Shown here: in pieces, positions 1-7,160 of the stretch
Layout: every line of letters begins with the position of its first letter
Position numbering within the stretch: position 1 is the stretch's first letter
Assembly: GCA_049297375.1 (NCBI GenBank)
Contig: JBAQUF010000067.1
Coordinates: forward strand, 1-28,854
DNA length: 28,854 nt
Origin: JAAZNV01 sp049297375
GTDB taxonomy: Bacteria; Patescibacteriota; WWE3; UBA101185; UBA10185
Direction of reading: 5' to 3'
Notes under the pieces: generated by a model
What the model was told of the DNA's origin: nothing
Seen by the model: the letters and a program-made list of their open reading frames with translations, nothing else
The model's database searches: none
Made by a program: the position numbers and the translations under genes

Positions 1-21
1 CTCGTACACCGTGTCTGGCAT
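1..21 (-). CDS. 5' end of a minus-strand gene running off the window
   Basis: Only the first seven codons are visible (M-P-D-T-V-Y-E), so no function can be given. The call rests on the upstream signals: reading the minus strand, a purine-rich AAGGAGAGGAG ends a few bases before the start, and an extended -10 (TGA-TATAAA, plus positions 49-57) lies 27 bases upstream. A second ATG at 24-26 in another frame is equally well placed for the ribosome binding site, so the frame is uncertain. The gene would be divergent from the YkgJ-like gene at 159. Confidence 0.35.
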
Positions 22-48
22 AGCATCTCCTCTCCTTGTTATTTTAAA

Positions 49-57
49 TTTATATCA
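49..57 (-). promoter_or_regulatory. Extended -10 promoter for the left-edge minus gene
   Basis: On the minus strand the sequence reads TGA-TATAAA, an extended -10 element, followed by a leader of about 20 bases with a Shine-Dalgarno sequence. No convincing -35 box is visible. Confidence 0.35.
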
Positions 58-97
58 TTCTACCCTTAATTTAAGTTTTCCTCAAAAATTTTCTTAT

Positions 98-126
98 TTG
101 ATCTCTGGATTTTAGTAGTATATTAT
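98..126 (+). promoter_or_regulatory. Sigma70-type promoter of the YkgJ-like gene
   Basis: TTGATC (98-103) and TATTAT (121-126) are separated by 17 bases. The start codon at 159 lies 32 bases beyond the -10, leaving a leader of about 25 bases that carries AAAGGAGG at 146-153. Confidence 0.55.
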
Positions 127-158
127 CTCCCTATTAAACTAGAGGAAAGGAGGCTACT

Positions 159-452
159 GTGGAGTGTTTGAGATGCGGAAGATGCTGTGTCGGACTCTCA
201 GTTCCAGGTGTGGATTACTACAATATGAGGGACTTCCTTAAGACATACCCATTTTTTGTCCATGTTGGGTCAAGATGGGGATCTAACAGAAACATGGTTC
301 CAGTGTTTAACTGTTTAAGGCTTGTTAAACAAGAGGATATGTTCACTTGCTCGGAGTACACCTCCCGCCCCGACTTTTGTAGAGGTTTTCCAATAGCAGG
401 ACAAGTAGTCCCAAGTACATGTTTCCTTGCAATTGGTGTGGAGGTTCCATAG
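159..452 (+). CDS. YkgJ-like CxxCxxCC small metal-binding protein
   Basis: This 97-residue protein opens with C3-x2-C6-x2-C9-C10 and continues with Cys52, Cys64, Cys74 in an RPDFCRGFP segment, and Cys88. The N-terminal cluster plus an RPxxCRxFP segment is the signature of the YkgJ / UPF0153 family, which is thought to bind zinc or an iron-sulfur cluster; the biochemical role of the family is unknown. The start is GTG at 159, chosen because AAAGGAGG ends five bases before it and the Cys cluster begins directly afterwards. It is shorter than many family members. It has its own promoter and is separated from the envelope operon downstream. Family assignment is fairly sure; function is not known. 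Confidence 0.75.
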   Translation: MECLRCGRCCVGLSVPGVDYYNMRDFLKTYPFFVHVGSRWGSNRNMVPVFNCLRLVKQEDMFTCSEYTSRPDFCRGFPIAGQVVPSTCFLAIGVEVP

Positions 453-558
453 CATTTTCTAAACAACTAGAGCTTTCGTATATGAAGATATGAGAGCTCT
501 TTTGATTTGTTATACTCTTTGTGTTGAGTTATCATCGTTAGGTATATTTCAAAATATT

Positions 559-1335
559 ATGCCAGAACTGATTATTAACAACAAAAGGATAAACTACATG
601 CAGGAAGGAAAAGGATCTTACACTATCCTCCTCATTCATGGGTGGGGTGGTAGCATGAAAAGCCTATCTGGACTTTTTAGTCTTCTGAAAGATGACTACC
701 AATGTGTCATGTTAGATCTCCCAGGTTTTGGAAAAAGTGATAATCCAGATCCTGATTGGGGGATTGGAGAATACGCAGGTTTAATTTCTGAGTTTATTAA
801 AAAGTTTGGACTAAAAAAGGTAATATTGTTTGGACATTCGTTTGGCGGGGCAATTTCTATTTATTTATCTGCAAAGTATCCCGATCTTATTGATAAATTA
901 ATATTAGCAGCTCCGTCATATAGAAGAGAAAAGCCTTGTGGGGCGTCAGAATCGAAGACGTTTTGGGAAAGAGTTAAAAATCTGACAAAGAATCCCATAT
1001 ACGAAAGATTAAAGCCAAGAATTAAAAGGTTTAGAAAGTTTCTTTATAAAATTTTCTATCCAAAATCTGAAGTATTAAAATACCCACATTTAGAGCCTAA
1101 CTTTAGAAAGATAGTTACACAAGATCTTTCTGATTTACTTCCTAAAATAAAGCAAAAAACACTAATACTTTGGGGAGATAAAGATACATTTGTTCCCTTA
1201 AGTCACTCATTTATTCTTAAAGCTAAAATCAAGAATTCCAAACTTAAAGTTTATAATGATATTGGTCATGGATTACCAAAATTTAAACCTGAGTGGGTGT
1301 ATATGGAAATAAAGAAATTTATTGAGGAGGATTAA
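559..1335 (+). CDS. alpha/beta hydrolase fold protein
   Basis: A 258-residue alpha/beta hydrolase. The oxyanion-hole motif HGWGG lies near the N terminus, the nucleophile elbow GHSFGG carries the catalytic Ser (about residue 94), the acid is the Asp in WGDKDTFVP (about 209), and the His is in NDIGHGLP (about 237), so the triad is complete. A basic cap region of about 50 residues lies between strand 6 and the acid. The reading frame is open back to an ATG at 490, but the ATG at 559 matches the usual family start (a short beta strand before INYMQEG) and follows a plausible TTGTGT (519) / TATATT (543) pair; neither ATG has a Shine-Dalgarno sequence. The stop overlaps the next start as TAATG, so it is translationally coupled to the MurF-like gene. 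Substrate unknown; an ester, amide or peptide in the envelope pathway is an inference from context only. Confidence 0.8.
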   Translation: MPELIINNKRINYMQEGKGSYTILLIHGWGGSMKSLSGLFSLLKDDYQCVMLDLPGFGKSDNPDPDWGIGEYAGLISEFIKKFGLKKVILFGHSFGGAISIYLSAKYPDLIDKLILAAPSYRREKPCGASESKTFWERVKNLTKNPIYERLKPRIKRFRKFLYKIFYPKSEVLKYPHLEPNFRKIVTQDLSDLLPKIKQKTLILWGDKDTFVPLSHSFILKAKIKNSKLKVYNDIGHGLPKFKPEWVYMEIKKFIEED

Positions 1336-2798
1336 TGGTTGAAATATTAATAATTACCGTCTCCTTAGTGTTGTCTCTAATATGCATTTCTTTTTGCATA
1401 TATAATTTCCAGATTAAAGAGTATAGGTTTGATAGATTGCTGTCTTATATCAAGGAAAAGGGGATATGGTTTTTTATCTTTCCAGAAAGATTTTACCTTC
1501 CTAAGAAAAGTGTTAGGAACAGAAACCTCGTTATTATTTCCCTTTCTTTGACCACTATTTATCTCCTTGTAGTTTGGTCATTAAATTTAAGTTTGGGAAT
1601 AGAAATAATTCTTCTTTTTCTTTCTCCCATGCTTTCAATTCTTTCTGTTATCGTTGGGGTTTTATATACAGCTACTATTGTTAAGAGAAAAAGATTGATA
1701 ACCATAAACGAAGCTGTTGAAAAGGTTAGGAAATCAAAGGCTGTGTTCATTGGTATAACGGGATCCTTCGGCAAAACAAGTACAAAGGAGTTTTTGTACA
1801 AAATCTTATCCTCCAAATACAAAGTAGAAAGGACAGATGAAAATCAAAATACTGATATTGGGGTAGCAATGAGTATAAATAAAAATCTTAAGGATGATAC
1901 CCAGTATTTTATTGTTGAAATGGGAGCCTATAAGCAGAGGGAAATTGAGAGGATGTGTAATATGGTTCATCCAAAATATGGAATATTAACTGGTCTTGGT
2001 AACCAACATCTTGGATTATTTGGTTCAATAGATAATTTAATTCAGGCTAAATCCGAACTGCTGAAGTCTTTGCCAAGTGATGGTAAAGCTTATGTAAATT
2101 ATGATAGTTTAGGGTTTGAAAAGGCTATAAAAGATTTGAAGTGTAGTGCTTGTTTGTTCTCTATGGAAGGTAACTTGGGTGGTAAAGCTGATATTTTTTC
2201 TACAGATTTTTCAAATGCAAATGGTTTGTCTTCATCTAATGTTGTTTATAAAACTTCTGATAAATCTGAATCCAATTTTGTTATTAATACAAGTCTTTTA
2301 GGAAAACATAATTTCTCTAATTTATTACCATGTATTGCTTTGTCTTACGATCTTGGTGTGTCAAAGGAACAGATTGAGAATTCTATTCAGCACATTCAGC
2401 CTGTAAATGGAAGATTATCCATTCACATGGGTTTGTGTGGAGCTAGGTATATTTACGATGGCTACAGTTCTAATGTTAAAGGATTTTTAGCTGCTATTGA
2501 TGTATTAGGCGGTATGGCTTCTCCAAAAAAGATATTAATCACCAAAGGTATTATTGAGCTTGGGAGTGATAAAGAGTTATCTTACACAGATATTTTGGGT
2601 AAATTATATGAACTTGGGATAAAGACCATTACTACAGATGTTTTATTTAAGAAACTTGATTCCAATAATCAAGTATTATTGGTTAGGTCAGAAAAGAATA
2701 TCTTAAAATATATTAGGAAGGAAGTAACCAGTGGAAGTATTGTTTTGATAGAAGGAAGGTTTAGTGATAGGTTTGTATCCTCCTTAAACTTAAAATGA
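1335..2798 (+). CDS. membrane-anchored MurF-like Mur ligase family protein
   Basis: The protein has 487 residues. Three hydrophobic segments (about 4-24, 64-83 and 88-113) precede a Mur ligase ATPase core: P-loop GITGSFGKTST (140-150), the ENQNTDIGVAMSIN segment, VEMGAYKQREIERM, the QHLGLFGS motif, and a C-terminal domain beginning near NGRLSIHMG with YDGYSSN in place of the usual DDSYNAN of MurF. Mur ligases join an amino acid or dipeptide to a nucleotide-linked muramyl peptide using ATP. The usual N-terminal UDP-binding domain of MurF is absent and membrane segments stand in its place. I infer a membrane-facing, possibly lipid-linked, acceptor rather than soluble UDP-MurNAc-tripeptide. It overlaps its neighbours by 1 base (TAATG) and 4 bases (ATGA). 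CapB/PgsB-type poly-gamma-glutamate ligase is an alternative, but the core motifs look more like MurF. Confidence 0.8.
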   Translation: MVEILIITVSLVLSLICISFCIYNFQIKEYRFDRLLSYIKEKGIWFFIFPERFYLPKKSVRNRNLVIISLSLTTIYLLVVWSLNLSLGIEIILLFLSPMLSILSVIVGVLYTATIVKRKRLITINEAVEKVRKSKAVFIGITGSFGKTSTKEFLYKILSSKYKVERTDENQNTDIGVAMSINKNLKDDTQYFIVEMGAYKQREIERMCNMVHPKYGILTGLGNQHLGLFGSIDNLIQAKSELLKSLPSDGKAYVNYDSLGFEKAIKDLKCSACLFSMEGNLGGKADIFSTDFSNANGLSSSNVVYKTSDKSESNFVINTSLLGKHNFSNLLPCIALSYDLGVSKEQIENSIQHIQPVNGRLSIHMGLCGARYIYDGYSSNVKGFLAAIDVLGGMASPKKILITKGIIELGSDKELSYTDILGKLYELGIKTITTDVLFKKLDSNNQVLLVRSEKNILKYIRKEVTSGSIVLIEGRFSDRFVSSLNLK

Positions 2799-4054
2799 AG
2801 AAATTAATTTATACATCTTTTTCTCCTAACACTAGATTCAAGGATTTACTATTAAACATAGGTATTTTATTTACCCCATGGGCTTGGAAAAGTGGTAGTT
2901 ATCACGAAAAGGTTGAAAAGATATTCACAGATAGATTTCCATCTTCAAAAGCTTTTACCCTTAACTATGCTAGATCTGGGATGTATGTTTTATTTAAATC
3001 CCTTGGAATTAGTAATAGGTCAGTTATGGTACAAGGTTATACGTGTGTTGTAGCAGTTAGTCCTGTTAAAGGATCTGGGGCTGAAGTAGTTTATGTAGAT
3101 ATTGATCCAAAGACTGGAAATTTAAGTGTAGAAGATTTGAAAAGAAAAATTACTAATAAAACAAATGTTGTAATGTTTCAATATACATACGGGAGCTCAT
3201 GTGGAATAGAAGAAGTTGTCAAGTTATGCAAAGAAAAAAATTTATTCCTTGTTGAAGATTGTACAAATACAATTTTTGGAAAGCATAAAGATAAACTTAT
3301 TGGTTCTTTTGGAGACGCATCCATTTTTAGTTTTGGAAGAGATAAAGCTGTGTCGGGAGTAGATGGGGGGTTGATTTTGATAAATAATGAAAAAATACTT
3401 CAAAGCTTCATGAAAGAGTATGACAAACTAAGGTATCCAAGTCTATCTTGGATCGCACATGAGCTTACTTATCCTATCCTTTGGTTTCTAATTAAAAGGC
3501 TTTTTAATATTAAAATTGGTAAGTTAATTCACTTGATTTTTACTAGATTGGGAATTTTAACTAAAGCTACTAGTGAGAGTGAAAAAAGATGTGAGGTGTT
3601 AGAAAGTAGTGTTTGTTTAATGCCAAATTGTCTTGCTCACCTTGCTTATAATCAACTTAAAGATATTGATGAAATTAATAATCATAGAAAGAAGATTGTT
3701 GAAATATACAAAAATGAGCTAAATGGTATTAAGAGACTAGATTTATTTGATTATGAAAATGGTAATGTTCTGTTGAGGTACTCCTTGAAGATTAAAGATG
3801 AGAGGAGAAATGAGCTGGTAGAGTATATGAGAAAAAGGAGTGTTTATCTTGGAGATTGGTATACGACACCAATTGCACCAAAAGAAGTTGATTTGAATTT
3901 AGCTGGTTATAATCCTGATGTGTGTTCTAATAGTGAACTTGTATGTAAAGAAATAGTTAATTTACCTACGCATATAAACATTTCTGAAAAAGATGCTGAG
4001 TTTATTGCTAATTCAATTAAGGACTTTTATGCAGATAAAGAAAATATTAAGTAA
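2795..4054 (+). CDS. DegT/DnrJ/EryC1/StrS-family PLP aminotransferase
   Basis: A 419-residue fold-type I aminotransferase. Diagnostic segments are YVDIDPKTGNLSVEDL (about 100-115), VEDCTNTIFG with the PLP-contacting Asp155, and FSFGRDKAVSGVDGG, where Lys184 should form the Schiff base. Family members transfer an amino group from glutamate or glutamine to a keto sugar or another carbonyl. Between about 218 and 260 there is an unusual hydrophobic and basic insertion (PILWFLIKRLFNIKIGKLI), which could lie on the membrane. The start overlaps the previous stop (ATGA), and the FemAB start lies inside this gene, so it is a core part of the envelope operon. The substrate cannot be told from sequence; an amino donor or amino sugar for peptidoglycan is an inference. 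Confidence 0.82.
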   Translation: MKKLIYTSFSPNTRFKDLLLNIGILFTPWAWKSGSYHEKVEKIFTDRFPSSKAFTLNYARSGMYVLFKSLGISNRSVMVQGYTCVVAVSPVKGSGAEVVYVDIDPKTGNLSVEDLKRKITNKTNVVMFQYTYGSSCGIEEVVKLCKEKNLFLVEDCTNTIFGKHKDKLIGSFGDASIFSFGRDKAVSGVDGGLILINNEKILQSFMKEYDKLRYPSLSWIAHELTYPILWFLIKRLFNIKIGKLIHLIFTRLGILTKATSESEKRCEVLESSVCLMPNCLAHLAYNQLKDIDEINNHRKKIVEIYKNELNGIKRLDLFDYENGNVLLRYSLKIKDERRNELVEYMRKRSVYLGDWYTTPIAPKEVDLNLAGYNPDVCSNSELVCKEIVNLPTHINISEKDAEFIANSIKDFYADKENIK

Positions 4055-5045
4055 GAATATATGGGATAAAGCTTTGGAGGATTTTGAATACTCTACGATG
4101 TTTTTATCGTGGGAGTGGTCTGAGTTTGAAAGATCTGTTGGAAGTAAATTTGAAAATTGGGCAGTGTTGGATGGAGATAAAGTAGTAGGGTTGGTCCCTA
4201 TTAAAATCGTTAGTGCAAAAAGGGGAAAATATCTTCATGTAAGACACGGACCTTTAATTGATTGGACAAATGAGGAAGTAGTTGTAGGGATTATTTCTTT
4301 TCTAAAAAAGAAGGCTGTTGAGGAAGGAAGTCACTTTGTTAGGATAAGTCCTCTTCTTCCTAAGACAAAAGAGAATGAATCTATTTTAAGGAAGCTTGGT
4401 TTTGTTCCATCAAATACTCATGCAACAGACGCTGAACTAACAGTGGTTTTGGATCTTAATAAGGACGAGGAAACTATTATGTCAGAAATGAGGAAAACTA
4501 CTAGAAATCTTGTCAGAAAGGCGCAAAAACTAGGCATTGTTGTTAAACATGTTTCAGACTTAAGTTTATTTGATGATTTCTCCAAAGTATATTTAGATAC
4601 TGTGGAGAGAAACAAATGGGTAGCATACAGTGTTGATTATATTAAGAAGGAATACAAGATTTTTGCGAAGCAGAATTGTGCAGAAATGTTTGTGGCATAT
4701 TTAAATGGTAAATCTATATCCGCATCTATTTTCATTAAACATAGGAATCAAGTTATATATCACTACAGTGGTTCTGTAACAGAGTTTAGAAATGTTCCAT
4801 CAGCTTATCTTTTACACTGGGAAGCTATTAAGTACTTTAAGAGTATTGGTTTCTCCCTCTATAATTTTTGGGGAGTATGTCCAGAGAATAAAAAAAATCA
4901 TCCTTGGTACGGCTTATCTTTGTTTAAAAGAGGTTTCACAAATAAAGAAATGGAATTTATTCATGCACATGATTTGGTGGTGAGCCCATTAGGACACTTA
5001 ACTAGAATCTACGATTATATAGAGTCTAAATTTAAAGGTTATTAG
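4029..5045 (+). CDS. FemAB/FemX-like peptidyltransferase (GNAT fold)
   Basis: A 338-residue protein with the double GNAT-like layout of the Fem family: an N-terminal part with FLSWEWSEFERSVG (26-39), then RHGPLIDW and FVRISPLLP, a central MRKTTRNLVRKAQKLGI segment, and a C-terminal FWGVCPENKKNHPWYGLSLF followed by KRGF. Fem proteins use aminoacyl-tRNA to add amino acids to the peptidoglycan stem peptide at the membrane; several relatives act on other substrates. The frame is open upstream to 3993, but ATG 4029 is preferred because AAGGA (4019-4023) lies five bases before it and the conserved region begins soon after. It overlaps the aminotransferase gene by 26 bases and is the last gene of the operon. 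Confidence 0.82.
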   Translation: MQIKKILSKNIWDKALEDFEYSTMFLSWEWSEFERSVGSKFENWAVLDGDKVVGLVPIKIVSAKRGKYLHVRHGPLIDWTNEEVVVGIISFLKKKAVEEGSHFVRISPLLPKTKENESILRKLGFVPSNTHATDAELTVVLDLNKDEETIMSEMRKTTRNLVRKAQKLGIVVKHVSDLSLFDDFSKVYLDTVERNKWVAYSVDYIKKEYKIFAKQNCAEMFVAYLNGKSISASIFIKHRNQVIYHYSGSVTEFRNVPSAYLLHWEAIKYFKSIGFSLYNFWGVCPENKKNHPWYGLSLFKRGFTNKEMEFIHAHDLVVSPLGHLTRIYDYIESKFKGY

Positions 5046-5081
5046 TCAAGTTTGTTTTAAAGAACACCCTTCCTCTCCCAA

Positions 5082-5111
5082 TTGAATTGAAGCATTTGTT
5101 GGAGTTATAAT
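5082..5111 (+). promoter_or_regulatory. Promoter of the 34-residue miniprotein
   Basis: TTGAAT (5082-5087), an 18-base spacer and a perfect TATAAT (5106-5111). The start codon is 26 bases downstream of the -10. Confidence 0.6.
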
Positions 5112-5137
5112 AGCGTTCCAATACAAAGGAGAGAAGA

Positions 5138-5242
5138 ATGAGTGAACTTAGTCCAATCGTTTATTTTGTTCTTTTCGTGGTAGTGGTTCTAATTGGTCTT
5201 TGTTGCATGGCAGGTTTTTATGGTAAGTCTGGTGGTAAGTAG
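5138..5242 (+). CDS. 34-residue single-pass membrane miniprotein
   Basis: The product begins MSELSPIVYFVLFVV and ends MAGFYGKSGGK: a short N terminus, one hydrophobic helix of about 20 residues containing a CC pair near residue 22, and a short glycine- and lysine-rich tail. The support is contextual: its own promoter with a perfect TATAAT, the Shine-Dalgarno AAAGGAG (5126-5132) at good spacing from ATG 5138, and a hairpin terminator a few bases after the stop. It is therefore a complete monocistronic unit in the space between two convergent genes. I do not recognise a family. It could be a small membrane regulator, a subunit of a larger complex, or a toxin-like peptide; nothing visible decides between these. 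Confidence 0.6.
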   Translation: MSELSPIVYFVLFVVVVLIGLCCMAGFYGKSGGK

Positions 5243-5259
5243 GGGAAAGTAATTAAGTT

Positions 5260-5298
5260 AAGGGCTTTTATGTGAACAATAAAGCCCTTCTTTATTCC
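5260..5298 (+). terminator. Hairpin terminator between convergent genes
   Basis: AAGGGCTTT (5260-5268) pairs perfectly with AAAGCCCTT (5281-5289) around a 12-base loop, followed by a short T-rich run. It ends the miniprotein unit and lies directly after the rmuC stop on the other strand, so it may act in both directions. Confidence 0.65.
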
Positions 5299-6341
5299 AA
5301 AAGAGGCTTTTCTTTTTCTGGTTCTATTGCTTGAACTTTTTCTATCTTTCCAAATAGTCTGGTGAACTTGTTCTTAACCCCATCCATTGACTTGTATGAA
5401 TTTGAAATATGTCTTCCAAGAACATCCAGCTCTTCGTTAAACTTTTGTGCATCTACTTTTATTCCAGCCAGAGATTTTAATATTTTACCTGCATGTTTTT
5501 CAAGTTCGTGCTGTTGATAAGCAACAAGAAGAACTTTTAAGAAGTAGGTTAGGGTATTTGGAGATGCCAAAATTATATTTTTAGCTTTTGAGTAATCTTC
5601 TATCTCTGGTGTGTTTACAACAAGTTCATAGTAGACATTTTCTGATGGGACATACATTATTGCTTGATCTGTAGTCTTTTCTTCTGGAAGAATATACTTG
5701 CTTGATATTTCTTCTATTCTTTTTTTAACATCAGATACAAATACTTTTTTGAATTTATCTCTTTCTGCTTGTGTTTCTGCAGTTATCATTGCTTTGAAGT
5801 TTTCCATTGGAAACTTTGAATCTATTGGAATAATTCCTCTATCTGTGAATACAACAGCATCACAGGCATTTCCATCTTTAAACTTGTATTGTGTTTTATA
5901 CAAATCTTTGGGCAAGAAGTTTTCTAATATCTCGTATAAAAATTGTTCTCCAAGACCTCCTCTTAGTTTTGGAGATTTAAGAATATTGCTTAAGTCTTTC
6001 ATGTCTGTACCAAACTCTTGTATTCCTCCAAGCTGTTTTTGTACTTCTCTAATTACATCGGATGATTTTTCTAGTCTTTCGGATATAAATTTAGTTTGTT
6101 GGCTTAAGGTGTCTCTTTGATTTTTCATTTGTTCTTCCATGCTCATTCTTTGATCTTTTAGTTGTCTTTCCATTACTTCTGTATTTTTTTCTACTGTTCC
6201 TTTCATTTCTTTTAACCATTCAATAAGTGCTGTATCTTCTGTCTTTTGAGATTTTTTAATTTGTGAAATTATGAAATAACCAATGGATACTAAAGAGCCA
6301 ATTGTTAAGAAGAGTATTAGTAATAGCGTTTGAGAAGTCAT
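5292..6341 (-). CDS. rmuC: RmuC-family DNA recombination protein
   Basis: About 349 residues. An N-terminal membrane helix (SQTLLLILFLTIGSLVSIGY) is followed by a long charged coiled coil of about 80 residues, then the RmuC domain: GGLGEQFLYEILENFLP, a DAVVFTDRGIIPIDSKFP strand with conserved Asp and Lys residues, and YVPSENVYYELV. RmuC proteins limit inversions and rearrangements and resemble restriction-type nucleases; the PIDSK motif fits a PD-(D/E)xK-like core. The frame extends to an ATG at 6398, but I chose 6341 because an extended -10 (TGC-TAGAAT) lies seven bases before it and the membrane helix begins right after; there is no Shine-Dalgarno at either start. It is slightly shorter than the E. 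coli protein. Confidence 0.85.
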   Translation of the reverse strand: MTSQTLLLILFLTIGSLVSIGYFIISQIKKSQKTEDTALIEWLKEMKGTVEKNTEVMERQLKDQRMSMEEQMKNQRDTLSQQTKFISERLEKSSDVIREVQKQLGGIQEFGTDMKDLSNILKSPKLRGGLGEQFLYEILENFLPKDLYKTQYKFKDGNACDAVVFTDRGIIPIDSKFPMENFKAMITAETQAERDKFKKVFVSDVKKRIEEISSKYILPEEKTTDQAIMYVPSENVYYELVVNTPEIEDYSKAKNIILASPNTLTYFLKVLLVAYQQHELEKHAGKILKSLAGIKVDAQKFNEELDVLGRHISNSYKSMDGVKNKFTRLFGKIEKVQAIEPEKEKPLLE

Positions 6342-6348
6342 TGTTAAT

Positions 6349-6357
6349 ATTCTAGCA
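6349..6357 (-). promoter_or_regulatory. Extended -10 promoter for leaderless rmuC
   Basis: On the minus strand TGC-TAGAAT is followed by seven bases and then the rmuC ATG at 6341, so transcription should begin at or next to the start codon. Confidence 0.45.
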
Positions 6358-6385
6358 TAGGAAAGAAAATACCGTCTGAGTATTG

Positions 6386-6655
6386 CTACCGACGGCATTT
6401 AGTATTTTTACCTGTTGTTTTTGCTATTTCGTAAAGTTTTCCTAAAGCTTGTGAGCTTAGTTTTTGGACTTTTTCTTCAAGTACAGTTCCTTTAACCGTA
6501 GACTCAACAGATGTAATTAGATCTTGTATTAAAAGGCACCCTCCTTGAGTTTTAGCTGTACTAAGTACCTCTTCAATTTTCTTGATCATATCTTCTACAC
6601 TGTATGCTCTCTGTTCTTTGTGGGTTTTTTCCTCAGAGACTTTTGTTTTATTCAT
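6386..6655 (-). CDS. Small hypothetical protein, 89 residues
   Basis: I do not recognise this protein. It is soluble and helical: a charged N terminus rich in Lys and Glu, then amphipathic stretches (SVEDMIKKIEEVLSTA and GTVLEEKVQKLSSQALGKLYE) around a short GGCLLIQDL turn, and a basic Lys/Arg-rich tail. Length and helix pattern would suit a small DNA- or protein-binding adaptor, but that is a guess. The start is firm: AAGGAGG lies just upstream of ATG 6655, and a TTGATT-17-TATAAT promoter sits before that. It precedes rmuC on the same strand, and its end overlaps the alternative longer rmuC start, so the two may be partly cotranscribed. Confidence 0.65.
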   Translation of the reverse strand: MNKTKVSEEKTHKEQRAYSVEDMIKKIEEVLSTAKTQGGCLLIQDLITSVESTVKGTVLEEKVQKLSSQALGKLYEIAKTTGKNTKCRR

Positions 6656-6684
6656 TTCTCCTCCTTATCTATTGTTTTGATAGG

Positions 6685-6713
6685 ATTATATAAACAAGGA
6701 GTGATAAAATCAA
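6685..6713 (-). promoter_or_regulatory. Strong promoter of the 89-residue protein gene
   Basis: Minus strand: TTGATT (plus 6708-6713), a 17-base spacer, then a perfect TATAAT (plus 6685-6690). Its -35 overlaps the -10 of the divergent plus-strand promoter (6705-6710). Confidence 0.65.
6702..6710 (+). promoter_or_regulatory. Extended -10 for the leaderless membrane protein gene at 6717
   Basis: TGA-TAAAAT, then six bases, then ATG 6717. There is no Shine-Dalgarno at the correct distance; the AAGGAG at 6695-6700 is too far away and upstream of the expected transcription start. Confidence 0.5.
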
Positions 6714-6716
6714 TCT

Positions 6717-7079
6717 ATGCCTAAGTTTATTAAGTTTATTGGTGTTTTAACTATATTTTTGTGGTCTTTGTTTATCACTTTAGTTTTAACCACTCTTCCT
6801 AACTCTTACACAAATATATTTATGTTTCTAGCTGTTTTATTCTTGTGTTTAGGATTTACTTTGTCTTTGCCTTTTTATTTTATTTATATAAAGAAATATC
6901 CAAACTTTATTAATTTAAAATTACTTTATAGAAAGGGATTGAAGTGGGGGATGTTTGTTAGTTTTGGAATTACAGGTCTTCTCTTTCTTAAAGCTTTAAA
7001 TTTAATTAATCTACTTAATACTGGTTTATTAGGTCTTTTATGGATTGGAATTTTCTTTCAGATTAAAGGAAAGAGATAA
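6717..7079 (+). CDS. Small four-helix membrane protein, unknown function
   Basis: The 120-residue product is mostly hydrophobic. Membrane helices are likely at about 6-28, 33-56, 75-93 and 97-114, joined by short loops, with a basic segment (YIKKYPNFINLKLLYRKG) between helices two and three and a basic C-terminal tail (QIKGKR). I do not recognise a family and see no catalytic motif. The start is ATG 6717, six bases after an extended -10, so the mRNA is probably leaderless. The gene is divergent from the 89-residue protein gene and shares overlapping promoter elements with it. It stands alone, with a separate promoter for the next gene downstream. Confidence 0.65.
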   Translation: MPKFIKFIGVLTIFLWSLFITLVLTTLPNSYTNIFMFLAVLFLCLGFTLSLPFYFIYIKKYPNFINLKLLYRKGLKWGMFVSFGITGLLFLKALNLINLLNTGLLGLLWIGIFFQIKGKR

Positions 7080-7099
7080 TTTATTTATTGGTTGTAATT

Positions 7100-7128
7100 T
7101 TGATAAAAACTTATCCTAGTGTTAGAAT
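7100..7128 (+). promoter_or_regulatory. Promoter of the gene at 7161
   Basis: TTGATA (7100-7105), a 17-base spacer and TAGAAT (7123-7128); the start is 32 bases beyond the -10. Two small inverted repeats (GATAA/TTATC and AGTG/CACT) lie within the promoter and could be operator halves. Confidence 0.55.
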
Positions 7129-7160
7129 CCACTAAAATCTAAAAAAGAAAGAGAGATGAA

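Noticed and set aside
490..558. Longer N terminus for the alpha/beta hydrolase
   Set aside because: The extra 23 residues have no match to the usual fold start and no Shine-Dalgarno; ATG 559 fits the family and a nearby promoter.
5698..6120. 140-codon open frame on the plus strand
   Set aside because: It lies fully inside rmuC on the opposite strand, is low in complexity and has no ribosome binding site.
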